A stretch of 64,000 bases of DNA from a virus, in IMG/VR virus record IMGVR_UViG_3300018080_000170, positions 1 to 64,000 of that record; one strand, 5' to 3'. The notes beneath the pieces were generated by a model. The model saw nothing but the letters and a program-made list of their open reading frames with translations. It had not been told where the DNA came from and did no database searches. Below are positions 1-7,591 of the stretch, piece after piece. How positions within the stretch are numbered: position 1 is the first letter of the stretch; each line of letters starts with the position of its first letter. The position numbers were made by a program, and so were the translations under genes.

Positions 1-102
1 GGCCAGGTGAAAAGAGTTAATTGGAAACGGCGTAAAAAAGATCGCCGGCTAGGGTATGCGATTCATTTCACGAGTAGATTTACAAAGGTGGAATGTGAAT
101 AG
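1..102 (+). CDS. C-terminal fragment of an upstream gene (partial, uncertain)
   Basis: Frame 1 is open from the left edge to a TAG at 100-102 and would encode about 33 residues rich in Lys and Arg. It overlaps the next gene by 46 bases, more than most overlaps here, so it may be a chance reading frame. No function can be suggested. Confidence 0.25.
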   Translation, partial: GQVKRVNWKRRKKDRRLGYAIHFTSRFTKVECE

Positions 103-727
103 ATTTCTCAAACATCCAGATGTTGCAAAAGGAATTGATATTGCTTTTAGAAGTGGACTGGGATTAGCTTTTGACTGGACAACGTGTGGCGGTGCTTCAA
201 TTAATTTACACACAAAAGAAATTAAGATTAGCATGAGAGATGTCAAGGGTCGCTTTACAAGCGTAGAGCGATTCTTGAATCATTTGTTTCATGAGCTAGG
301 ACATTGGCAATGTAAGCTAGACCGGAAATTTACCAGATATCATGAGGGCGAGTTAACTTACGATGTTGCAAAGCAAATTGGGCTGAAAGCAGAGAGGTAT
401 GTAGATAGAGTTGGCGAAAGGCTAATGCAAAGAGCATACGGAGACAAATACAAATATGAACGAGGATATGAGTTGGAGGGAGCAGCTAAATTGTATAGGC
501 AAAACCTCGATGCGGAATTTGCTGGAACAGCTCAAAAGGGCTTTTTCCAAGATTATCAAGCCCCTGAGATGAGATGTAGCGTTAAGAGATGTAGAGATCA
601 ACTGGAGTGTTGGGTGATGGTTCCAAATCTTGGAAAGATAGGCCTATGCGATAGGCATTGGGATCAATATTGTGACGATAGAGATAAGATTTTAGAGAGG
701 ATTGATAAGAGGAGGGTAGAAAAGTGA
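56..727 (+). CDS. HExxH zincin-like protein with C-terminal Cys/His cluster
   Basis: The 223-residue protein has HELGH at residues 79-83 inside a helix-like stretch, the zinc-binding and catalytic signature of zincin metallopeptidases. A second cluster (C174, C179, C185, C198, H201, C206) could bind another zinc ion. There is no signal peptide, so it should act in the cytoplasm. The in-frame TAG at 50-52 fixes the start at 56. The end overlaps the next gene as GTGA, which suggests translational coupling. Substrate unknown. It may instead be a non-peptidase DNA-binding zincin such as the SprT type. The fold call is moderate; activity is inference. Confidence 0.7.
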   Translation: MRFISRVDLQRWNVNRFLKHPDVAKGIDIAFRSGLGLAFDWTTCGGASINLHTKEIKISMRDVKGRFTSVERFLNHLFHELGHWQCKLDRKFTRYHEGELTYDVAKQIGLKAERYVDRVGERLMQRAYGDKYKYERGYELEGAAKLYRQNLDAEFAGTAQKGFFQDYQAPEMRCSVKRCRDQLECWVMVPNLGKIGLCDRHWDQYCDDRDKILERIDKRRVEK

Positions 728-945
728 ATTACTGGGTTAAAGAAATGTTAGAAGACTTTAAACATGTCAAAGATCTTACATCTGAAGATTTGCATGATTT
801 GCTGAAAGGAATTTGTCAGCAGTATTTTAATCGGATGATGGGATCAAGAGTTGAAGCTATTGGAGCTTTGCATTTAATTGAGCAAGAAATTATTGATGAG
901 GCAAGACAAGAGCTTCTTCAAAGAGGAAAGAAAGTAGATTGGTAA
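724..945 (+). CDS. Small helical hypothetical protein
   Basis: This 73-residue protein starts at a GTG overlapping the previous stop and follows a GGAGGG ribosome binding site. It looks entirely alpha-helical and charged, with no recognisable motif. It belongs to the same tightly coupled run of small early-type genes. Confidence 0.6.
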   Translation: MNYWVKEMLEDFKHVKDLTSEDLHDLLKGICQQYFNRMMGSRVEAIGALHLIEQEIIDEARQELLQRGKKVDW

Positions 946-959
946 AAGGAGAGCAAGGA

Positions 960-1175
960 ATGATTCGTCAATTCAAGCTTAGCGCCGTGTCTGCGGGAAG
1001 TTGCGCTGCATTTGAAGAGAGTGTTGAAGCAGCAATTAAAAGAATTCTTAAAATTGAGGGAGCACTTATAGGAACGGTTAAAACGTTCTATAGCGAAGGC
1101 ATGCATATTGCTCATATTTCATATCAAATTCCTTGCGATAAGGAGAAAGACGATGACAAACAAGTACAAGACTGA
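960..1175 (+). CDS. Hypothetical protein, 71 residues
   Basis: ATG 960 is preferred over an upstream TTG because an AGGAG site sits about seven bases ahead. The product begins MIRQFKLSAVSAG and ends in a very acidic tail. It overlaps the next gene by 23 bases. No family recognised. Confidence 0.6.
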   Translation: MIRQFKLSAVSAGSCAAFEESVEAAIKRILKIEGALIGTVKTFYSEGMHIAHISYQIPCDKEKDDDKQVQD

Positions 1176-1389
1176 GGAGCGAGTGAACATTTGGGATTGG
1201 GCCGAGGATAAAGGCCTAGTGAGAAAAGTTCATGGAATAAACGGAGAGCTGGCCGATCTAGCTACCGACAAGAAAGCTCTCTTTGAATTTCTCAGGAATC
1301 TTTCAGACAAGGTAGATCTGGCCCTTAGTGGACAGACCCAGTGTTGCGGATGTAGTCCCGAGCTGCAAACACTACCGGAGAAATATTAA
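1153..1389 (+). CDS. Hypothetical protein, 78 residues
   Basis: The start at 1153 follows AAGGAG; an upstream in-frame ATG at 1108 has no such site. The C-terminal part contains QCCGCSPE, a small Cys cluster that could bind metal. Soluble and helical. Function unknown. Confidence 0.6.
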   Translation: MTNKYKTEERVNIWDWAEDKGLVRKVHGINGELADLATDKKALFEFLRNLSDKVDLALSGQTQCCGCSPELQTLPEKY

Positions 1390-1405
1390 GAGAAGGAGAA
1401 AAGGA

Positions 1406-1678
1406 ATGAAGTTAGAGAATTGGTCATTTGTAGTGTCAATTGGTGATCCGTATAAGGCACCCGAACAATGGCGGAAGGCCCTTTCGGGCGAGGTTCATGG
1501 GAATCCAAACTTTGAAAATGGAAAGCGAATTGTTACGTCAAACGTAATGGAGTTTGATCCTGAACAGCTAACGGCTCGCACTGAGTCGGGAAGTGTTTAT
1601 GTACTCGGACAAATGGATCCCGGCTTTGCCGATTATTTAGCAACAAATAAATATACTCTCGAGGATTATAGGAAATAA
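1406..1678 (+). CDS. Conserved-looking small phage protein, 90 residues
   Basis: The start at 1406 is set by AGAAGGAGAAAAGGA just upstream. The protein reads like a small beta-rich phage family containing L-S-G-x-V-x-G-x-P-x-F and later G-S-V-Y-x-L-G. It has no catalytic motif that I can name. It is followed one base later by the next gene. Confidence 0.6.
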   Translation: MKLENWSFVVSIGDPYKAPEQWRKALSGEVHGNPNFENGKRIVTSNVMEFDPEQLTARTESGSVYVLGQMDPGFADYLATNKYTLEDYRK

Positions 1679-1679
1679 A

Positions 1680-1931
1680 ATGCTGGAGTATGTCATACTA
1701 TTTTTGGTCATTTTGCTGGCTGATTTTATCGCAGAGGTGACCGTTGAAGCGATCAAATATTATCGCAACAAAGACATGGAAGATATCAAGTGCGATGGAT
1801 GCGGAAGAGTAAGAAAAACGAGACTGACGAAAGATAAATACTATTGGATGTGTAAGGACTGTTTGCCTGTCTACAATGAAGAGAATTTGACGGAAGAGGA
1901 GAGAACAGGTGGAAGAGAAAGAACTAACTAA
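1680..1931 (+). CDS. Membrane-anchored zinc-ribbon protein
   Basis: Residues 2-19 form a hydrophobic membrane segment. They are followed by a compact zinc ribbon, CDGCG then CKDC, about 18 residues apart. The 83-residue product is probably an inner-membrane protein with a small cytoplasmic zinc domain. The end overlaps the next gene by 23 bases. Role unknown. Confidence 0.6.
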   Translation: MLEYVILFLVILLADFIAEVTVEAIKYYRNKDMEDIKCDGCGRVRKTRLTKDKYYWMCKDCLPVYNEENLTEEERTGGRERTN

Positions 1932-2193
1932 AAAGGTACTAGCGGAGGTAGTAGCAAGCGGGATTGAAGTTAAGTTCTCAAGCTATTACAAATATGAATT
2001 CACATTTATAGGAGAGAATAGCTCATTTCATGTCAGGACAACTTACGGTGGATGCGGAGACGATGTTTATCGGTATGATGTAGATACTAGGCCAATTAAG
2101 TTTGATATGGATTTGGAATACAAATGGAAATCTGTTACGGTGACTGATAAAAAGACGAAACAGGAGTATTATTGGTACGATGAGAGGTGGTAA
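1909..2193 (+). CDS. Hypothetical protein, 94 residues
   Basis: GTG start after GAGGAGAG. The product is aromatic-rich, with many Tyr, Phe and Trp and alternating beta-type residues, and ends KKTKQEYYWYDERW. No family recognised. It overlaps its neighbours on both sides. Confidence 0.55.
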   Translation: MEEKELTKKVLAEVVASGIEVKFSSYYKYEFTFIGENSSFHVRTTYGGCGDDVYRYDVDTRPIKFDMDLEYKWKSVTVTDKKTKQEYYWYDERW

Positions 2194-2332
2194 ATCAGCA
2201 GATTGGCAGAGGAGACTAGAAGAAGGCGGCACTCCGCTACCGAAGGCTTTCTTTGAGCTCATGATTGATATTCTTGAAGAGTTAGAGCGGATAAATAGTC
2301 AAGATAAAAAAGAAGAGTCAGCTGCAGAATAA
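2180..2332 (+). CDS. Small hypothetical protein, 50 residues
   Basis: An ATG at 2180 inside the end of the previous gene opens a 50-codon frame with an amphipathic helix (FFELMIDILEELERIN) and an acidic tail. An AGGAG lies about a dozen bases upstream. Overlap and composition fit the surrounding style, but it is short. Confidence 0.45.
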   Translation: MRGGKSADWQRRLEEGGTPLPKAFFELMIDILEELERINSQDKKEESAAE

Positions 2333-2426
2333 CTGCGTTTATTAGTTGATATTAGTGGCCATTAAGGTCTATTAGTGTGTCATAAATAGGCCAGATAAAT
2401 TCCAGAAACAATATAGGTTTTGTCAA
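2333..2426 (+). other. Intergenic spacer with ATTAGT repeats and a weak stem
   Basis: ATTAGT occurs three times in about 35 bases, and TGGCC near 2355 can pair with GGCCA near 2392. There is no U-run, so this is not a convincing terminator. Confidence 0.25.
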
Positions 2427-2759
2427 ATGGATGAAAGATGCCCTAGAAAACTAGATAAATATCCTACTCGTGTTTGTGGCATGGGTAAGCGGAAGGCTGA
2501 GAAGATGAAATCGGGACGGTTTAATGTCATGCCTTGTGCTAAGAATGAGTGTGTGTGGTATGTGGACGATCGGAAGTCTAATTACTGCTTCTTCAAATAT
2601 ATGCTGGATAATCCTAGGGAGCATACTCTAGAGGAAGTGGCCAAACTTACGGCTACATCGATCAATAATATAGCCTTACGTGAGGAAGAAGCAAAGAAAA
2701 ACTTTCGTACTCAGATTGTCAAGATCATGAAAGAGCTGGGCGATCTAGATGACAATTAA
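2427..2759 (+). CDS. Cys-rich protein with sigma-region-4-like helix-turn-helix
   Basis: The 110-residue protein has two parts. Residues 1-55 carry scattered Cys (CPRK, RVCGMG, MPCAKNEC, NYC) that may bind zinc. Residues 66-100 read TLEEVAKLTATSINNIALRE and onward, the pattern of sigma-70 region 4 helix-turn-helix domains (TLEEIA...GVS...RQIE). It sits immediately before the head operon promoter. By inference it could be a DNA-binding regulator. It is too short to be a full sigma factor. HTH call moderate, function speculative. Confidence 0.55.
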   Translation: MDERCPRKLDKYPTRVCGMGKRKAEKMKSGRFNVMPCAKNECVWYVDDRKSNYCFFKYMLDNPREHTLEEVAKLTATSINNIALREEEAKKNFRTQIVKIMKELGDLDDN

Positions 2760-2774
2760 ATTCCACAATTTAAT

Positions 2775-2803
2775 TTAAAAAATACCCAGGAATATGTTAT
2801 AAT
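2775..2803 (+). promoter_or_regulatory. Sigma-70-like promoter of the head operon
   Basis: TTAAAA at 2775-2780, a 17-base spacer and TATAAT at 2798-2803, with TG one base upstream of the -10 (extended -10). It lies in the gap before the prohead protease gene and resembles the promoters at 27624 and 50728. Confidence 0.6.
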
Positions 2804-2850
2804 TGTATATTGGACCACTCTATTGAACCATCGGTAATCCTGGAGAAATA

Positions 2851-4836
2851 ATGGGTAAAAAGGATCAAGACACCTTTAAATTTTACGTACCTGTTGAGCT
2901 CGCCAAAGGTGAGAGCGAAGATGAATGGCGCGTAAAAGGAATCGCTTCAACTGGGGATAGAGATTTACAAGGTGAAACGGTTAGCCAGTCCGGACTCGAT
3001 ATAAGTCCGCTGAAACAAGGGAAGGGACTTTTTAATAACGATCATCAAAAGGGTCCCGAAAACATTTTAGGTAAGATTGATTATGCCCAAAACACTATGA
3101 ATGGTTTGTATGTTGAGGGCTATCTTTTTAAACATCAGCCCCGGGCCCAGGCTTTCTTTAATATTATGCGTTCATTGAAGAAGGCGGATAAAAATAGAGT
3201 TCAAATGTCCATTGAAGGAAAGATTATTAAACGCAGTGATATTGATAAAAGTGTTATAGCGCGAGCGCGAGTAGAAAAAGTTGCTTTAACCCTTGATCCA
3301 GTTAATACCAGTACTTATGCAGAAATTGCTAAGTCATTGAGCGTTGAGAGGCTTGAAGTTGATGAGTGTGCTGACACCATTGAAGAAGTTGAGAAGTCCT
3401 CTGAGATGGATAACGTCGCCGAGGGCGATGTGGAGAAGATTCAAGCTGAAGGCGCAACTAAAGCAGATAAAATCCAAAGTGGCGAAAAGAAAAAAAAGAA
3501 AAAGGACGAAAAAGTAGAGCTTTCTACTTATGATGATAATCCAACCCTTGCTAAGTCGGAGGATGGCGAGCTATTAGGATATTCGGATAAGGATTCTTCC
3601 CTGGCTAGTCCTTCAGTGGCTAGTCAACCGGTTGAAGGGGATGTCGCCTCCTCCGCCCCTTCACCGGATACGGTTGAAAAAGGTGGGGTCGGTAGTGGTC
3701 GATATAAGCATAAAAGTAAAATTCATGCTAAAGTCCATCGTCATTTAAAAGGTACGGTGGGGCATGCCCCTCTCAATAATAGAGAATATCAAAGACGAGT
3801 GGCTCATGCTATGGGCGATGAATCTCCAACCAAAGTCTCTCAGGCAATTGCTCAAGATCTTATTGAAAGCGGTCATGTAGGTAGGGCTCCTAAGTCTGGC
3901 GGTGGAGCAGTTCATGTTGTATTAAATAAAAGTGAAACGGTTTTAGTTAAAGCGCATAAGTTGGAGATGTTGTTAAGTCTTGTTAAGGGCGGTCCCGGTT
4001 CTGGGAGAAAAAAGAAAGGCTCAAGAAATACCAAAAAAAAGAGCAAAAAAAGACTTGAAGATGCATTAAGCTTTCATCGTAAAAAAGTTGTACAAGCTCG
4101 CAAAGCAGGAAATCCTAGCGATATTCTTGCCCATCAACATGCGGTGGAAACATATAAAAGAATGCTTGGTAAGTCTGAATTAGTAGAAAAAGGTGGACCT
4201 GGTAGTGGCAGAAAACATGGTAAAGGAACATCAGGAGCGGCAATTCAGAGACGAGCGTTTGCTGATAGAGGTCCTGGAAGAATTTCCGGAGATAAGGGGA
4301 TTGCATTAAAGCTATTTCGTGAACAAAAGAAAAAGAATCCTAAGAAATATAACATAAGTGAGGCTGAGTTTAGTAGGCGTTGGGATAAGAAACATAGTAT
4401 GAAGAAGGCTCGCCCTAAAGGAGTTGGGTCTAGAGGCGGAAAAGTTGTTGGTTATACGCGCTCGGGTAAGCCTAAATATCAAAAGATTCTAAATGCTGCT
4501 CACAAGATGGAAGGTTCTTATGGGGCTTACAATCACGAGGCCAGAGGAACCCATAGCGGAAGACCGATTGTAACCGAGAGAGATAAAAAGCTTATTGATA
4601 AACTTCATAGCCACGGTCTTAGTGAACATGAGAAAGTTGTTTTTTATGATTCAAAGCGCGGTCGTCATGCAATGGACGATATGATGGGAGCCGGCCTCTA
4701 TACAGATGAAATGATCAAGTTATTTAAAGAAGATCTTAAGGACTGGGATCTTAATCACGAGCATAAAGCAAAACGCGCTACTAAGGAGTCGAGTGAAAAG
4801 GAACCAGAACCCAATAAGTATCTTGATACTCGATAA
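2851..4836 (+). CDS. Prohead protease with long modular Lys-rich C-terminal extension
   Basis: Residues 1-165 match the phage prohead serine protease family: DEWRVKGIAST, FNNDH with catalytic-type H65, GLYVEGYLF, and VQMSIEG with likely nucleophile S120. Such proteases cleave scaffold and capsid N-termini inside the prohead. The family is usually about 200 residues; this protein has 661. The extension contains an acidic linker, a poly-Lys stretch (213-218) and three boundaries, VEKGGVGSGR (275-284), LVKGGPGSGR (377-386) and VEKGGPGSGR (445-454), each starting a basic module. A GSRGGK...SGKPKY motif follows at 526-543. The modules may be processed into small internal head proteins (inference). 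The start follows TGGAGAAATA. Confidence 0.85.
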   Translation: MGKKDQDTFKFYVPVELAKGESEDEWRVKGIASTGDRDLQGETVSQSGLDISPLKQGKGLFNNDHQKGPENILGKIDYAQNTMNGLYVEGYLFKHQPRAQAFFNIMRSLKKADKNRVQMSIEGKIIKRSDIDKSVIARARVEKVALTLDPVNTSTYAEIAKSLSVERLEVDECADTIEEVEKSSEMDNVAEGDVEKIQAEGATKADKIQSGEKKKKKKDEKVELSTYDDNPTLAKSEDGELLGYSDKDSSLASPSVASQPVEGDVASSAPSPDTVEKGGVGSGRYKHKSKIHAKVHRHLKGTVGHAPLNNREYQRRVAHAMGDESPTKVSQAIAQDLIESGHVGRAPKSGGGAVHVVLNKSETVLVKAHKLEMLLSLVKGGPGSGRKKKGSRNTKKKSKKRLEDALSFHRKKVVQARKAGNPSDILAHQHAVETYKRMLGKSELVEKGGPGSGRKHGKGTSGAAIQRRAFADRGPGRISGDKGIALKLFREQKKKNPKKYNISEAEFSRRWDKKHSMKKARPKGVGSRGGKVVGYTRSGKPKYQKILNAAHKMEGSYGAYNHEARGTHSGRPIVTERDKKLIDKLHSHGLSEHEKVVFYDSKRGRHAMDDMMGAGLYTDEMIKLFKEDLKDWDLNHEHKAKRATKESSEKEPEPNKYLDTR

Positions 4837-4847
4837 AGGATTAAACA

Positions 4848-6083
4848 ATGGCAGATAAAGAAAAAGATAAACCGAAATCTAAATTGAAGTATGCCAAGCG
4901 AACCGGAACGCCTGGTAATTATGTTTACTGGCATGAGGATGAGAAGAAAGCGATGGTTCCAGGAGATCGTCCAAAAAATGTCGACGAGATTAATTCTAAA
5001 CCTCGTTACGAGCATCATCCTCACGACGAACGCGCCACCGATCAAGTAGGACATAAAAAGGCGGCTGAAGAGATGGGATCGGAGGAGTTGGAAGCTAAAC
5101 CAGAGAAGCCGAAAAAGCCATCCAAAAAAGAATCTGAAACAAAGATGATGGCGCTGAAGAAAAAGGGCCCTTCAATAGAAGATAGAGTAGCGGCCATTGA
5201 GAAAGAGCATGCTAAAATGGCAAAGAAGGACAAAAGCTTTATGGGAGAGAAAAACGCGGATAAAGAAAAGCTTTTGAAAGAGGGAAAGAAGGATCTTAAA
5301 AAGAAGTGCATGAAAAAGTCCGCTGACAATGGCGAAGACGAGTATGTAGAGATTGACAGAGAGAAGCTTGAGAAGATTCTTGATTTGGCAAGAAAACATC
5401 TTAGCAAGGGTGGACCCGGGTCTGGCAAGAAGAAAGGCGCTGGTCCAGTTGATTGGGATGAGAAGTTTAAAGAGCGCATGAGAGCTCGGAAAGAAGCTCG
5501 CAATCAGGCCGCTCTTGGTAAGATTTCAGGGAAAGTGAAAGAGAGAGAGGAAGCTGATAAAAAGTTTGCCGAGCGTATGAAAGAGCGCAAAGAAAAGCGA
5601 AATCAAGCTGCAGCCGGCAGGGTTAGAGAGGGGATGATGTCGGATAAGCAGCGAAAGCGCTTTGGACAGGTAGAGCAAGCCAATAAAGAAAAGAAACAGA
5701 GAATTCTTGCTCGCCTTCGATCGTCAGCTAAGGAGCAGATGAAAAAAGCCAGTGGCGAAGGTTCAAGAGGCGGAAAAATTATTGGTCGAACAAAGTCAGG
5801 AAAGCCGATTTATGACAAAGCCGACCATCCAGCTCATAAGAAATTTACTTCTCAGGATCATAGGGACGCTGCAGGGCTTCATCATGGTAAAGCTTCGTGG
5901 GCCGGAGCTGGTAGTTCTGAAGAGAATAAGACTAAAGCGAAGCATCATAGAGAGCAGCGCGAGAAGCATAAAGATATGGAAATGCCTCGACACACTCGCA
6001 ATCTTATAGAAGATAAGTATAAACAGAAATATCCAAAAAGAATTGTTCCTGAATTTGTTAAAAGGCCAAGAGAAACTTATTAA
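4848..6083 (+). CDS. Basic head-associated protein with KGGPGSGK and GSRGGK motifs
   Basis: This 411-residue, very Lys-rich and His-rich protein lies directly after the protease and shares two of its motifs: KGGPGSGK (187-194) and GSRGGKIIGRTKSGKPIY (305-322). Residues 20-28 (GTPGNYVYW) resemble a short motif seen in other phage head proteins. Residues 204-225 and 236-258 are an internal duplication (KF-x-ERM-x-x-RKE-x-RNQAA). Low complexity suggests an extended, perhaps DNA-binding, protein packed in the head or consumed during maturation. The stop overlaps the next start (TAATG). Function inferred from context. Confidence 0.7.
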   Translation: MADKEKDKPKSKLKYAKRTGTPGNYVYWHEDEKKAMVPGDRPKNVDEINSKPRYEHHPHDERATDQVGHKKAAEEMGSEELEAKPEKPKKPSKKESETKMMALKKKGPSIEDRVAAIEKEHAKMAKKDKSFMGEKNADKEKLLKEGKKDLKKKCMKKSADNGEDEYVEIDREKLEKILDLARKHLSKGGPGSGKKKGAGPVDWDEKFKERMRARKEARNQAALGKISGKVKEREEADKKFAERMKERKEKRNQAAAGRVREGMMSDKQRKRFGQVEQANKEKKQRILARLRSSAKEQMKKASGEGSRGGKIIGRTKSGKPIYDKADHPAHKKFTSQDHRDAAGLHHGKASWAGAGSSEENKTKAKHHREQREKHKDMEMPRHTRNLIEDKYKQKYPKRIVPEFVKRPRETY

Positions 6084-6928
6084 TGAAAATTGAAAAAGCA
6101 AAACTAGAACAACTTCTTAAGTTGCTTAAAAAAGCCCTCGCCATTGGTGCGGGCGATTCTAGTTATGCTAACACGTTGCCAGGGGACATGAGCGGGGCGG
6201 TTGCTAATACAACTGAGAGTCTTGCTGGTGGAAAGAAAAAGAAAAAGCGCAAACAGAAGCGTAAAGGTGAGGAGATTGAGAAGGCTGTTAATCAAGTAAT
6301 CGAAGAAGATAGCGAGTTGTTAGTAAGATTGGCAAAGGGAGAAAAGATCCCTGGTGGTAAGGCTGCTGGAAGGCCCGATAGTGACTTTGATTCAAAAGAG
6401 CTAGCTATGGGGATCAAAGTCGAAATGGAGCATACAAAGGATAAGGCAAAGGCTAAAGAGATCGCAAAAGATCATTTGGCAGAATTTGCTGATTATTACA
6501 CGCGCCTGAAGGCAATGGAAAAGAAGGCTGAAAAGGAAAAGAAAGAGGTTAAAAAGGCCGCCATCGTTGTCAAAGATCCTAAAGATAGGGATAGAGCATT
6601 TGAGATCGAGACGACTAAAGAAGGTAAGAAAAAACTTGTTCTACCTCGTCCTCAGGATGGAAAAGGCTCAATGCAAGGCGAACGCGGTAGGGGAATGGGG
6701 TCTGGTAAAGGAAAGAATAAGATTAAGGGATGTAAGCTTCTTAATGCAAATGATGATATATCAAGACAAAAGAGGAAGAAAATTTTTAAATCAATTTTAA
6801 AGGAGGTTAAAAATAGGTTCCCGGAAATGGATTATCAAACAATAGTTGATATTACCATGAAAAGATGGGAAAAGAGACTTCTAGAGGAAGATTCAGATAC
6901 GACGTCTGAGTCCGATAACAAACAATAA
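6083..6928 (+). CDS. DUF5661 protein with capsid-like N-terminal motif
   Basis: Residues about 95-155 (GIKVEMEHT...AKEIAKDHLAEFADYYTRL) match the DUF5661 family of unknown function, often found in phage head regions. Residues 28-47, YANTLPGDMSGAVANTTESL, match residues 34-53 of the major capsid protein with identical spacing. A KKKKKRKQKRK stretch follows. The C-terminus is helical and acidic. It lies between the basic head protein and the scaffold-like gene, so a head assembly role is likely. The shared motif may mark a protease site or a common docking segment (inference). Confidence 0.75.
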   Translation: MKIEKAKLEQLLKLLKKALAIGAGDSSYANTLPGDMSGAVANTTESLAGGKKKKKRKQKRKGEEIEKAVNQVIEEDSELLVRLAKGEKIPGGKAAGRPDSDFDSKELAMGIKVEMEHTKDKAKAKEIAKDHLAEFADYYTRLKAMEKKAEKEKKEVKKAAIVVKDPKDRDRAFEIETTKEGKKKLVLPRPQDGKGSMQGERGRGMGSGKGKNKIKGCKLLNANDDISRQKRKKIFKSILKEVKNRFPEMDYQTIVDITMKRWEKRLLEEDSDTTSESDNKQ

Positions 6929-6944
6929 AAGGAGAAAGGTGAAC

Positions 6945-7577
6945 ATGTCTGATCTTGAGAAGACCAAGCTTGAAGAGCAGGAAAAGGTCGAAGAGACTGT
7001 GACTGACGAAGAGCTTGAGAAATCCATCGATGATCTTATCGATGAGTACCTCGAGAGCGAAGAGAAGGCTGAGGCCGATTCCGCTGACGAAGAGACCGGC
7101 GAAGAGCAGGTTGAGAAGTCCGAGGAAGGAGCCGAGGAAGAGCCTGAAGAGACTCCTGAATCTATCGAAATCTCAGTTGAAGATCTCCAGTTGCTGAAAG
7201 CTGCAAAAGAGCAGAAGGCAAAGGAAGAGTCAGCTAAGAAGGAAGAGGAATTCAAGAAATCAATTCAGGACATCGTTCAAGAGGAAATCAAAGATCTCCG
7301 AGAAGCAGTCAGTGAGCTGACTAAAGCCCTTCGTGCACCCAAGTCTAGCCGCCAGTCGGTTAGTAAGGTGAACGAGGTTAAGAAGTCATTTCATACGGCT
7401 GCTGAGAACGAAGGGACAAAGAAGATTTCTAAGTCCCAGGTTCTTGACACAATGGAAGAGCTTTGGAAGGCCGGAAAAATTTCCGGTGCCTCACTAAGTG
7501 GTTATGAAGCAACCTCTCAGATTCTTGATCCCAAGGATCGCGAAGTTGTTGAAAATGCAATCAGAGAGTCAAAGTAA
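6945..7577 (+). CDS. Acidic coiled-coil scaffold-like protein
   Basis: A 210-residue, strongly acidic, helical protein just upstream of the major capsid gene, the usual place of a capsid scaffold. Residues 1-90 are mostly Glu with VEKS and LEKS motifs; a coiled coil (about 80-130) and a folded C-terminal helical part follow. ATG 6945 is about ten bases from AAAGGAG; a GTG at 6939 is a less likely start. It would direct shell assembly and then be degraded by the prohead protease. No sequence family recognised; the call rests on composition and position. Confidence 0.65.
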   Translation: MSDLEKTKLEEQEKVEETVTDEELEKSIDDLIDEYLESEEKAEADSADEETGEEQVEKSEEGAEEEPEETPESIEISVEDLQLLKAAKEQKAKEESAKKEEEFKKSIQDIVQEEIKDLREAVSELTKALRAPKSSRQSVSKVNEVKKSFHTAAENEGTKKISKSQVLDTMEELWKAGKISGASLSGYEATSQILDPKDREVVENAIRESK

Positions 7578-7591
7578 GGGAGTATTAATCA

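Noticed and set aside
1328-1405. N-terminal extension of the 1406 gene
   Set aside because: It overlaps the preceding gene and lacks a binding site, whereas ATG 1406 has AGAAGGAG.
5042-5503. Long antisense frames opposite the Lys-rich head genes
   Set aside because: They are Ser/Phe/Leu-rich mirror images of the Lys/Glu-rich coding strand, with no binding sites; the whole window is otherwise + strand.
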